Positions 46,035 through 54,078 of a stretch of DNA of 64,000 nt are shown piece after piece. Position numbers and translations under genes: made by a program. The notes beneath the pieces were generated by a model that was not told where the DNA came from, made no database searches, and saw nothing but the letters and a program-made list of their open reading frames with translations. The stretch comes from an uncultured Paracoccaceae bacterium (GTDB lineage Bacteria; Pseudomonadota; Alphaproteobacteria; Rhodobacterales; Rhodobacteraceae). The stretch is taken from positions 110,178 to 174,177 of the forward strand of contig CANNFR010000011.1 of NCBI GenBank assembly GCA_947503935.1, read 5' to 3'. Within the stretch, counting starts at the first letter, position 1, and each line of letters starts with the position of its first letter.

Positions 46035-46229
46035 ATGAGCAAACCAGAACAGACCGCCAATCGAGGCCGGCGTAATTTCCTCAAACTTGCCAGTGCCTCC
46101 GCCCCCGCAGTCGTGGCCGCTGTCGCACTAAGCGGCACCGAGGCCGAGGCAGCAGCCCCGGCGGCCGGTGAGACCCTTTTGCAAGATACCGATCACACGC
46201 GCGCCTATTTCGCCAGCGCGCGGTTCTGA
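46035..46229 (+). CDS. Small twin-arginine signal protein of formate dehydrogenase operon
   Basis: A 64-residue protein with a clear Tat signal (GRRNFLKLASASAPAV, residues 11-26) followed by only about 25 residues of mature sequence, ending QDTDHTRAYFASARF. It lies between torD and fdhA, with an AGAGAGGG site before the ATG. Comparable small Tat proteins are found in this position in related operons. Since no cofactor site is visible, it may be a small structural subunit or a Tat escort; unknown. Confidence 0.8.
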   Translation: MSKPEQTANRGRRNFLKLASASAPAVVAAVALSGTEAEAAAPAAGETLLQDTDHTRAYFASARF

Positions 46230-46320
46230 TTTCCCCTTTGGCGCGCCCGCCCGTTGATGGGAGCGCGGCGCCGACACGAAACCCAGCCGCCGGCAATCCG
46301 GCCTCGCAAGGGAGAAGACA

Positions 46321-49300
46321 ATGCTGAGAAGAAAGACAAGCGGCACTACGCATGGCGCCCGCCCGACACCTGTTCTGTCAGGTGCCGCGCAGACATCCGT
46401 TGACCGCCGGACATTCCTGCGCGGATCGGGCCTGGCCATTGGCGGCCTGGCCGCACTGGGCGCCACGGGCGGCACCGTCACCCGCGCCAATGCGCAGGCG
46501 GCCGTGGCCAGCGCGGTGCAGAAGATCAAATCGGTCTGCACCCATTGCTCGGTCGGCTGCACCGTGATCGCCGAGGTCGAAAACGGCGTCTGGACCGGGC
46601 AGGAGCCCGGTTGGGACAGCCCGTTCAACCTCGGCGCCCATTGCGCCAAGGGCGCGGCCGTGCGCGAACATGGTCATGGCGAACGCCGTCTACGCTATCC
46701 GATGAAGCGCGAAGGCGGTGAGTGGAAGCGCATCAGCTGGGAACAGGCGATCAACGAGATCGGCGACGGCATGATGAACATCCGCGAGGAAAGCGGGCCC
46801 GACAGTGTCTATTGGCTGGGTTCGGCCAAGCATAATAACGAACAGGCCTACCTGTTCCGCAAGTTCGCGGCCTATTGGGGCACCAACAACGTCGACCATC
46901 AGGCTCGGATTTGCCACTCGACCACCGTTGCGGGGGTTGCGAACACATGGGGCTACGGCGCCATGACGAACTCCTACAACGACATCCACAATAGCCGCGC
47001 GATCTTCATCATCGGCGGCAACCCGGCCGAAGCGCACCCGGTCTCGCTGCTGCACGTGCTGAAGGCCAAGGAAGAGAACAATGCGCCGCTGATCGTCTGC
47101 GATCCGCGCTTCACGCGGACCGCGGCCCATGCCGATGAATACGTCCGGTTCCGTCCGGGCACGGACGTGGCGCTGGTCTGGGGCATCCTGTGGCACATCT
47201 TCGAGAACGGCTGGGAGGATAAGGAGTTCATCCGCACCCGTGTCTGGGGCATGGACCAGATCCGCGAAGAGGTTGCCAAGTGGACCCCCGAAGAGGTTGA
47301 GCGTGTCACCGGTACGCCCGGCAGCCAGTTGGAACGTGTGGCCCGCACCATGGCCAACAACCGCCCCGGCACCGTGATCTGGTGCATGGGTGGCACCCAG
47401 CACACCAACGGCAACAACAACACCCGTGCCTATTGCGTGCTCCAGCTGGCGCTGGGCAACATGGGCACCTCGGGCGGCGGCACCAACATCTTCCGCGGCC
47501 ACGACAACGTGCAGGGCGCGACGGACCTTGGCGTTTTGTCGCACACTCTGCCGGGCTATTACGGCTTGAGCGATGGGGCCTGGGCCCATTGGGCGCGTGT
47601 TTGGGAAGAGGATCTCGATTGGCTCAAGGGCCAGTTCGCGACGACCTCAATCGACGGCGAAGAGCAGCCCTTGATCAACCAGACCGGCATTCCGGTGTCG
47701 CGCTGGATCGACGGCGTTCTTGAAGACAAGGAGAACATGGATCAGCCCGATAACGTGCGGGCGATGGTTCTCTGGGGGCATGCGCCGAATTCGCAGACCC
47801 GCATGACTGAAATGAAAACGGCGATGGAAAAGCTGGATATGTTGGTTGTGATCGACCCCTATCCAACCGTCTCGGCCGTGCTGCACGATCGCGAGGATGG
47901 CGTCTACCTGCTGCCGGCCTGCACCCAGTTCGAAACCCGCGGATCTGTCACCGCTTCGAACCGGTCGATCCAGTGGCGCGATCAGGTCATCGAGCCGCTC
48001 TTCGAAAGCAAGACCGACCATGAGATCATCACACTTTTCGCCCAGAAGTTCGGCTTTGCCGATCGGCTGTTGCGGAACATCTCGATGGAAAGCGAAAACG
48101 TGCCGAATGTCGAAGACATCACGCGCGAGTTCAATCGTGGTATGTGGACCATCGGCTATACCGGCCAAAGCCCTGAGCGGATGAAACTGCACATGGCCAA
48201 TCAGCATACCTTCGACCGGACTACGTTGAAGGCCCTGGGTGGCCCGGCTGATGGCGACTATTACGGCATGCCATGGCCCTGCTGGGGAACGCCCGAGATG
48301 AACCATCCCGGCACACCGAACCTTTACGATATGTCCAAGCCCGTCTCGGATGGCGGCCTGACGTTCCGCGCCCGCTTCGGGGTTGAGCGGGATGGCGACA
48401 ACCTGCTGGCCGAAGGGGTCTATAGCGCGAATTCCGATATCCAGGACGGATATCCCGAATTCACCTATCAGATGCTGGTTGACCTTGGCTGGGATGGTGA
48501 ACTGACCGAGGAAGAGCGTCAGTCGATCGCGCGCGTTGCCGGGGTCGTGGTTGAGAACAGCATCGGCAATGCCGATGATGGCGACAATCAGGACGGTATC
48601 ACATCGGGCACGGGCGACCAGGCCTCGAACGAGGAACTGGGCGAGCAATCCATGTCGCCCTTCCCGTCCGACTTCAACGAGAGGGCGGCAGGCGTCAACT
48701 GGAAGACCGACCTGTCGGGCGGTATCCAGCGGGTCGCGATCGCTCATGAATGTGCGCCCTTCGGAAATGCGAAGGCCCGCGCGGTCGTGTGGACCTTCCC
48801 CGATCCGGTGCCGCTGCATCGCGAGCCGCTCTATACCAACCGGCGTGATCTGGTGGCCGACTATCCGACCTACGAGGACCGTAAGTTCTATCGTCTGCCG
48901 ACGATGTATGCCTCGATCCAGGAAAAGGATTTCAGCGGTGATTATCCGATCATCCTGACCTCCGGCCGTCTGGTCGAATATGAAGGTGGCGGCGACGAGA
49001 CACGCTCGAACCCCTGGCTGGCCGAATTGCAGCAGGACATGTTCGTCGAGATCAATCCGCGTGATGCCAACAATCTTGGCATTCGGGACGGCGCGCAGGT
49101 CTGGGTCGAAGGGCCCGAAAGCGGCAAGGTCAAGGTCATGGCGATGGTCACCGAACGGGTGGGTGCAGGCGTTGCCTTCATGCCCTTCCACTTCGGCGGG
49201 CATTACCAGGGCGAGGATCAGAGGTCGAAATATCCCGAAGGGGCCGACCCGTACGTCCTCGGCGAAAGCACCAACACCGCGCAGACCTATGGCTACGATT

Positions 49301-49356
49301 CCGTGACGCAAATGCAGGAAACGAAAGCCACCCTCTGCAAGATCAGCGCAGCTTAA
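46321..49356 (+). CDS. Formate dehydrogenase catalytic alpha subunit (cysteine type)
   Basis: Periplasmic molybdenum/tungsten bis-MGD enzyme that oxidises formate. The Tat signal RRTFLRGSG (29-37) is followed by the [4Fe-4S] ligands Cys73, Cys76, Cys80 and Cys108 and the metal-binding Cys198 in ARICHSTTV, with His199 beside it. Cys replaces the selenocysteine of the E. coli enzymes, so no SECIS element is needed. Length is 1011 residues. An acidic Asp/Gly/Asn-rich stretch (about 748-784) looks like an insertion relative to the conserved core. Beta, gamma and chaperone genes surround it. Confidence 0.95.
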   Translation: MLRRKTSGTTHGARPTPVLSGAAQTSVDRRTFLRGSGLAIGGLAALGATGGTVTRANAQAAVASAVQKIKSVCTHCSVGCTVIAEVENGVWTGQEPGWDSPFNLGAHCAKGAAVREHGHGERRLRYPMKREGGEWKRISWEQAINEIGDGMMNIREESGPDSVYWLGSAKHNNEQAYLFRKFAAYWGTNNVDHQARICHSTTVAGVANTWGYGAMTNSYNDIHNSRAIFIIGGNPAEAHPVSLLHVLKAKEENNAPLIVCDPRFTRTAAHADEYVRFRPGTDVALVWGILWHIFENGWEDKEFIRTRVWGMDQIREEVAKWTPEEVERVTGTPGSQLERVARTMANNRPGTVIWCMGGTQHTNGNNNTRAYCVLQLALGNMGTSGGGTNIFRGHDNVQGATDLGVLSHTLPGYYGLSDGAWAHWARVWEEDLDWLKGQFATTSIDGEEQPLINQTGIPVSRWIDGVLEDKENMDQPDNVRAMVLWGHAPNSQTRMTEMKTAMEKLDMLVVIDPYPTVSAVLHDREDGVYLLPACTQFETRGSVTASNRSIQWRDQVIEPLFESKTDHEIITLFAQKFGFADRLLRNISMESENVPNVEDITREFNRGMWTIGYTGQSPERMKLHMANQHTFDRTTLKALGGPADGDYYGMPWPCWGTPEMNHPGTPNLYDMSKPVSDGGLTFRARFGVERDGDNLLAEGVYSANSDIQDGYPEFTYQMLVDLGWDGELTEEERQSIARVAGVVVENSIGNADDGDNQDGITSGTGDQASNEELGEQSMSPFPSDFNERAAGVNWKTDLSGGIQRVAIAHECAPFGNAKARAVVWTFPDPVPLHREPLYTNRRDLVADYPTYEDRKFYRLPTMYASIQEKDFSGDYPIILTSGRLVEYEGGGDETRSNPWLAELQQDMFVEINPRDANNLGIRDGAQVWVEGPESGKVKVMAMVTERVGAGVAFMPFHFGGHYQGEDQRSKYPEGADPYVLGESTNTAQTYGYDSVTQMQETKATLCKISAA

Positions 49357-49368
49357 GGAGCAGATACT

Positions 49369-49962
49369 ATGTCTAGAGTTAAATTTCTCTGCGACGCCGA
49401 GCGCTGCATCGAATGCAATGCCTGCGTCACCGCTTGTAAGAACGAGCATGAGGTGCCCTGGGGTGTGAACCGCCGCCGGGTGGTGACCATCAACGATGGC
49501 TCGCCCGGCGAACGGTCGATCTCGGTCGCCTGCATGCATTGTTCCGACGCGCCCTGTATGGCGGTCTGCCCGGTCGACTGTTTCTACCAGACGGCCGACG
49601 GCATCGTCCTGCACTCCAAGGACCTCTGCATCGGCTGCGGCTATTGCTTCTACGCGTGCCCCTTCGGCGCGCCGCAATTCCCGCAGGCCGGCAATTTTGG
49701 CTCGCGCGGCAAGATGGACAAATGCACCTTCTGCGCCGGTGGCCCAGAGGAGACCCACTCCACCGCCGAATTCGCGAAGTATGGCCGCAACCGGATCGCC
49801 GAAGGCAAGCTGCCGATTTGCGCCGAGATGTGCTCAACCAAGGCGCTTCTGGCGGGTGACGGTGACACGGTGTCGGACATCTACCGCGAGCGTGTGGTGG
49901 CCCGTGGCTTCGGGTCGGGCGCCTGGGGTTGGGGCACGGCCTACGACCAAAAGGGCATCTGA
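49369..49962 (+). CDS. Formate dehydrogenase beta subunit (FDH3 type, four 4Fe-4S)
   Basis: Electron-transfer subunit of 197 residues. Four cysteine groups fit four [4Fe-4S] clusters: CIECNACVTAC (13-23), CMHCSDAPCMAVCPVDC near 57, CIGCGYCFYACPFG near 90, and CTFCAGG with CAEMCSTKA near 122-155. It lacks a Tat signal of its own, so it should be exported with the alpha subunit. The ribosome-binding site AAGGAG is 8 bases before the ATG. It passes electrons from alpha to the cytochrome b subunit. Confidence 0.95.
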   Translation: MSRVKFLCDAERCIECNACVTACKNEHEVPWGVNRRRVVTINDGSPGERSISVACMHCSDAPCMAVCPVDCFYQTADGIVLHSKDLCIGCGYCFYACPFGAPQFPQAGNFGSRGKMDKCTFCAGGPEETHSTAEFAKYGRNRIAEGKLPICAEMCSTKALLAGDGDTVSDIYRERVVARGFGSGAWGWGTAYDQKGI

Positions 49963-50070
49963 GCCATTTGAAACGATTGCGGATGCGTGGAAAGATCTGC
50001 GCATCCTCACTGACTTTGGGGCGCGCAAGCACATCTTGCGCCCCTTTGCACTCACCATCGGGGGTTCGGG

Positions 50071-51303
50071 ATGATCCTGCACAAACTCTATGCGTTGTTC
50101 TTTGCGATCTTTCTGGGCGTCGTGCTGCCCGCAGGTGCGATGGCGCAGGAGGCCGAGGCACCGACTGTCGAACCCCGCGCCGAAACCGGTGGCGCACAGA
50201 CCTTGGAAGATATCCTGGCCCGCCAGCGCGGCGAGGATGTGGACAACACCTTCCGCAGCGAGGCCACGGGTGATCCGAACTCCGCCGCCGCCATCGTCGA
50301 CCAGCTTGGCACCCGTGGCGGTGTTGCCGACCCCGAATTGTGGCGCGCGCTGCGTTTCGGATCGGCGGATGTGACCGTCTCAACCCAATCGCCCGCCGCC
50401 GAAATCCTGATCCAGGACAGCGGGATGGGGTGGCTAGTGTTTCGCGAAGGGCCCTTGATCAAATGGGGCGGCTATCTGCTGTTGGCGACCTTCGGATTGT
50501 TGGCGCTCTTCTACCTCTTCCGGGGGCGAATCCGGATCGACGGTGAAAAGACCGGCCGGTTGATTGAACGCTTTCCGCCAATCGAACGCTTTGCTCATTG
50601 GCTGCTTGCGGGGTCCTTTATCTTGCTGGCGGTCACGGGCATTTTGCTGATCTTCGGGCGCGTGGCGCTGATCCCGCTTTTCGGGCACGAGCCTTATGCG
50701 GTCATCGCAGCGGCGTCGAAATGGGTGCACAACAACGTCTCATGGGCCTTCATGCTGGGTCTGGTCATGGTCACCATCTTCTGGATCCTCGACAACATCC
50801 CCAATCGGCATGACCTGAAATGGATTGCCGTGGGCGGTGGCCTTTTCAAGAAGGGCGTCCATCCGCCGGCCAAGAAATTCAACGCGGGCCAGAAGATGAT
50901 CTTCTGGTCGGTGGTGATCCTGGGCGTTTCGATCTCGCTCTCGGGTCTGTCGCTGCTCTTTCCGTTCGAGCTGCCAATGTTTGCCGCCACCTTCGATAAG
51001 CTGAACATGCTGGGTCTGCCGCAGCTGGTCGGCCTCGGCACATTGCCGACCGAGATGCCGCCGCATCAGGAAATGCAGCTGGCGCAAGCCTGGCACAGCA
51101 TCGTGGCCTTCATCTTCACCGCCATCATCATCGCCCATATCTATATCGGGTCGGTCGGGATGGAGGGCGCGTTCGATGCCATGGGCTCGGGCGAGGTCGA
51201 TGCGCAATGGGCGAAAGAGCACCATGGCCTCTGGTACGAGGAGGTCACGGGCCGCAAGGCGAAAGATGCCGAACCCTCGGCCGCCAAGGCCCCAGCCGAA
51301 TGA
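50071..51303 (+). CDS. Formate dehydrogenase gamma subunit (cytochrome b556)
   Basis: Membrane-anchoring diheme cytochrome b of 410 residues that hands formate electrons to the quinone pool. It has an N-terminal signal segment (MILHKLYALFFAIFLGVVLP), a periplasmic-facing region up to about 125 and five hydrophobic helices. Heme-ligand histidines lie in ERFAHWLLAG (near 177), SKWVHNNVSW and QAWHSIVAF and IAHIYIG (near 345-360). The N-terminal ~100 residues are longer than in E. coli FdnI, as usual in FDH3-type gamma subunits. A 108-base gap separates it from beta. Confidence 0.93.
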   Translation: MILHKLYALFFAIFLGVVLPAGAMAQEAEAPTVEPRAETGGAQTLEDILARQRGEDVDNTFRSEATGDPNSAAAIVDQLGTRGGVADPELWRALRFGSADVTVSTQSPAAEILIQDSGMGWLVFREGPLIKWGGYLLLATFGLLALFYLFRGRIRIDGEKTGRLIERFPPIERFAHWLLAGSFILLAVTGILLIFGRVALIPLFGHEPYAVIAAASKWVHNNVSWAFMLGLVMVTIFWILDNIPNRHDLKWIAVGGGLFKKGVHPPAKKFNAGQKMIFWSVVILGVSISLSGLSLLFPFELPMFAATFDKLNMLGLPQLVGLGTLPTEMPPHQEMQLAQAWHSIVAFIFTAIIIAHIYIGSVGMEGAFDAMGSGEVDAQWAKEHHGLWYEEVTGRKAKDAEPSAAKAPAE

Positions 51304-51338
51304 TCATTGACCTGCCGAAGAGCGGGAAGGAGCAGACA

Positions 51339-51464
51339 ATGAAAAGCATGTGGTTGGCCTTTGCCGCGATCATCGTATTGGCCGTCATCGCCGATTTCGG
51401 GCTGAACTATGCGGGCTTCTCCACAGCCGATGTCACCAGCGGGCCCTCGGTCCGGCTGGACTGA
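51339..51464 (+). CDS. 41-residue single-span membrane peptide after formate dehydrogenase gamma
   Basis: AAGGAG lies 5-6 bases before the ATG. The product has one hydrophobic helix (residues 4-24, WLAFAAIIVLAVIADFGLN) and a short polar end (STADVTSGPSVRLD). It starts 36 bases after the gamma stop and is on the same strand, so it is probably the last gene of the operon. It resembles the small membrane subunits that stabilise respiratory complexes; that role is inferred only from size and place. Confidence 0.65.
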   Translation: MKSMWLAFAAIIVLAVIADFGLNYAGFSTADVTSGPSVRLD

Positions 51465-51581
51465 CCAGCCGCCTGGTGACGCGACTCTTTTTAAGCAGAG
51501 TGTCCCGCTACGGGTGGTAAAATCCATCCATAGCTGATCTGACCCCGCATCAGATGCGAACCTTCTCCGAAAGCCGATACG

Positions 51582-52643
51582 ATGACAAAAACGATCCCGG
51601 TCTTTGATGGCCACAATGACCTCTTGCTCAAGCTCTATCAATTACCGCCCGGCAATCGGGATCAGGCCTGGCTGACCGGCGATGGCGCGGGGCATCTTGA
51701 TCTGGCGCGTATGGAGAAGGGCGGATTTGCAGGCGGCTTTTTCGCCATCTATGTACCCTCTCCCCCCGACGGCATGGATTACGAAGCGCTCATGCGCGAT
51801 CCGCCCTACGAGGTGGCCCTGCCGCCCTTGATCGAGGCGCCCGACGCGCAGCCGGCGGCCCTGGCCATGGCGGGCATCCTGATGCGGATGGAGCGTGTCG
51901 CGAAGGGCCGCTTCCGTATCTGCCGGACCGCGCATGAGGTGGGCGAGAGCATCGCGAACGGCACCATCGCCGCGATCATGCATATCGAGGGCGCCGAGGC
52001 GATCGGCCCCGATCTGGACGCGCTGCATGCCTTTCACGCGATGGGCTTGCGGTCGCTCGGCCCGGTCTGGAGCCGGCCCACGATCTTCGGCCACGGCGTG
52101 CCGTTTCGCTTTCCCGGCTCTCCCGATACCGGCCCGGGCCTGACCGATCTTGGGAAAGCCCTGATCCGCGAGTGCAATGCGCTGAAGATCATGATCGACC
52201 TCTCGCATCTGAACGAGAAAGGGTTTGACGATGTGGCGGCCCTCTCGGATGCGCCTCTGGTCGCCACCCATTCCAACGCCTATGCGATTACCCCGTCGAC
52301 CCGCAATCTGACCGACCGTCAGCTGGCGATGATCCGCGAGAGCGGCGGCATGGTCGGGCTGAACTTTGCCACCTCCTTTCTGCGGCCCGATGGCCGCCGG
52401 GCGGCCGACATGGATTGGGAGCCGGTTCTGCGCCATCTCGATCATCTGATCGCGCATCTAGGCGAGGATCACGTGGGCTTCGGGTCGGATTTCGACGGCG
52501 CCCAGATGCCGCAGGACCTTGGCGATGTGACCGGTCTGCCCGCCTTGCTGGGCGCGCTGTCGGACCATGGCTACGACCAGGCGCTGATCCGTAAACTGGC
52601 GCATGAGAACTGGCTGGACCTCCTCAGCCGGACCATAGGCTAA
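51582..52643 (+). CDS. Membrane dipeptidase (peptidase family M19, renal dipeptidase type)
   Basis: Zinc-dependent dipeptidase of 353 residues with a TIM-barrel amidohydrolase fold. The metal ligands fit FDGHNDLL (HxD, near 7-10), MHIEGAEA (Glu near 133), DLSHLNEKG (His near 208) and ATHSNAYA (His near 230). No signal peptide or lipid anchor is seen, so it should be cytoplasmic. Family members hydrolyse dipeptides, including D-amino-acid-containing ones and Cys-Gly. It overlaps the converging carrier gene by 4 bases. Confidence 0.9.
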   Translation: MTKTIPVFDGHNDLLLKLYQLPPGNRDQAWLTGDGAGHLDLARMEKGGFAGGFFAIYVPSPPDGMDYEALMRDPPYEVALPPLIEAPDAQPAALAMAGILMRMERVAKGRFRICRTAHEVGESIANGTIAAIMHIEGAEAIGPDLDALHAFHAMGLRSLGPVWSRPTIFGHGVPFRFPGSPDTGPGLTDLGKALIRECNALKIMIDLSHLNEKGFDDVAALSDAPLVATHSNAYAITPSTRNLTDRQLAMIRESGGMVGLNFATSFLRPDGRRAADMDWEPVLRHLDHLIAHLGEDHVGFGSDFDGAQMPQDLGDVTGLPALLGALSDHGYDQALIRKLAHENWLDLLSRTIG

Positions 52644-53554
52644 CCGCGTAAGACCCGCCCAAGCAGCAGCGGCGTCAGATACATCGGGATCTGATAGCAG
52701 CCGATGAAAAGCAGCAGCGTTGCGGCAAGATCGGCCGGCAGCACCCCGAGAAACAGGGCGATATTGCGGTTGCCTGCGACGATCCCGATTGCGGGTGCCT
52801 CGAGGGGCTTTTCTCTGCGGGCCAGCCGGGCCGCAACGATCTGCAAGGCGAAATTGGCGGCAAATGCCGCGGCCATCGCCGCCCAGAAGGCAGGACTGGC
52901 CATGCGCAGCGCAGGCCCCACCGCCGACATCAGCCCGATCACGACGATTGCCAGGGTCAGCGCGGCAAGGCTGTCGATGGCGTCGCGCGTGTGCGGCCCT
53001 TCATGCACCACGCCGAAGGTGCGAAGGGCAAAGGCCGCGCCACCTGCCACGGCAATCATGGCCAGAAGGCCCGCCACGGCCATTATGATCTCGGCCGGGC
53101 CACCAAAGGCCGGAATCAAGAGGAAAACCGGCAGAGCCGTCAGCGGCAGAATGGCCGTTCCCAGCAGAAGCTGCCGCAGGGCCGGTTGTGGATCGGCGCC
53201 GATCATCACCGCGATATGCGGGCTACCGGTAATCGGAGCGGCGGCGAGCATCAGAACAACGCCAAGGACCAGCGGGTGGCCAAGCCATCCAAGCCCGCTG
53301 AACAGCGCGATGGCCGCAAGGGGAAGCGCCACTTGCAAGATCAGGGTGATGACGACGGCCGTGCGAAGCTGGCCCAGCCCGGCCCGAAGCCCCTCCGGCC
53401 CGATCCGCAGCATCGCCAGAAACAGCGAAAAGACGACCAGCGGCGCGATCAGCGGGCGCATGGCCTCGGCCAGCGCCGGCAGCAGCAGCCCCGCGACCAG
53501 CCCGGCCACCAGCGCGTAACGCCCATGGCGCGCCAGCCAGGCCAGGGCGCTCAC
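52640..53554 (-). CDS. Bile acid:sodium symporter (BASS)-like transporter
   Basis: A 304-residue membrane protein with about nine to ten helices, with the GNRNIALFLGVL (near 258-269) and AAAPITGSPHIAVMIGADP motifs that resemble the crossover and Na-site regions of the BASS family. GTG start at 53554 overlaps the stop of the winged-helix gene (GTGA), so it is translated together with it. The substrate is unknown; it may export or import an organic anion related to the TRAP transporter cargo. Confidence 0.8.
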   Translation of the reverse strand: MSALAWLARHGRYALVAGLVAGLLLPALAEAMRPLIAPLVVFSLFLAMLRIGPEGLRAGLGQLRTAVVITLILQVALPLAAIALFSGLGWLGHPLVLGVVLMLAAAPITGSPHIAVMIGADPQPALRQLLLGTAILPLTALPVFLLIPAFGGPAEIIMAVAGLLAMIAVAGGAAFALRTFGVVHEGPHTRDAIDSLAALTLAIVVIGLMSAVGPALRMASPAFWAAMAAAFAANFALQIVAARLARREKPLEAPAIGIVAGNRNIALFLGVLPADLAATLLLFIGCYQIPMYLTPLLLGRVLRG

Positions 53555-54078
53555 AACGCGGCGGCTGACCGCGCCGCTTGGTCGTAGCTGCCCGACAGCG
53601 CCCGCAACAATGCGGCCAGGCGCGACATCTCTTCGGCATCGATCCCGAGATGCGCCGCCGCGCGCACCACCAGCCGCTCGCGCACCTCGCCGTATCGTGT
53701 GCAAAGTGCCGCGCCGGCCTCGGTGATCGCGATGGTCTTTTCCTTGCCGGTGCGCCCCACCTTCACCAATCCGGCCTTGGCCAGTTTCTTGGTCGCGTAA
53801 TTGGCCAGGTGGGTGTCCTCAACGTTCAGGACCAGACAGATATCGGCCAAGGTCTTCGGCCGCTCGCGATGGTTCACCAGATGGACGATCAAGACCTCAA
53901 GCGGCGACATGGCGGGGCCGCCGGCGGCGACCATGCAGCGCACCATCCACCGGTGGAAGGCGTGGTTTGTCATGGTCAGCGCGAACTCGACCTCGGACAG
54001 GGCGGGCAGGCTGGATTGCGCCAGATGCGCGGACGAGACGACCGGCCCTACCGGGCCAGCATCGTGCTTGGAAGCCAT
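53551..54078 (-). CDS. MarR-like winged-helix transcriptional regulator
   Basis: A 175-residue DNA-binding protein. The winged-helix core is at about 60-125: LEVLIVHLVNHRERPKTLADIC, split by the turn, then the recognition helix ATKKLAKAGLVKVG and wing TGKEKTIAITEAG. It starts inside the last 31 bases of the TRAP large-subunit gene, so it is coupled to it. It is the natural candidate regulator for the palindrome upstream of the TRAP and oxoprolinase genes. Confidence 0.87.
   Translation of the reverse strand: MASKHDAGPVGPVVSSAHLAQSSLPALSEVEFALTMTNHAFHRWMVRCMVAAGGPAMSPLEVLIVHLVNHRERPKTLADICLVLNVEDTHLANYATKKLAKAGLVKVGRTGKEKTIAITEAGAALCTRYGEVRERLVVRAAAHLGIDAEEMSRLAALLRALSGSYDQAARSAAAL

Noticed and set aside
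46321..49356. Selenocysteine codon (in-frame TGA) in formate dehydrogenase alpha
   Set aside because: The metal-ligand codon is TGC (Cys198), and the frame is continuous without TGA.
47647..49758. 703-codon open frame on the minus strand across formate dehydrogenase alpha and beta
   Set aside because: It lies antisense to genes with clear catalytic motifs, its product is rich in His/Arg/Gly/Ala without any domain, and such long antisense frames are expected in high-GC DNA.
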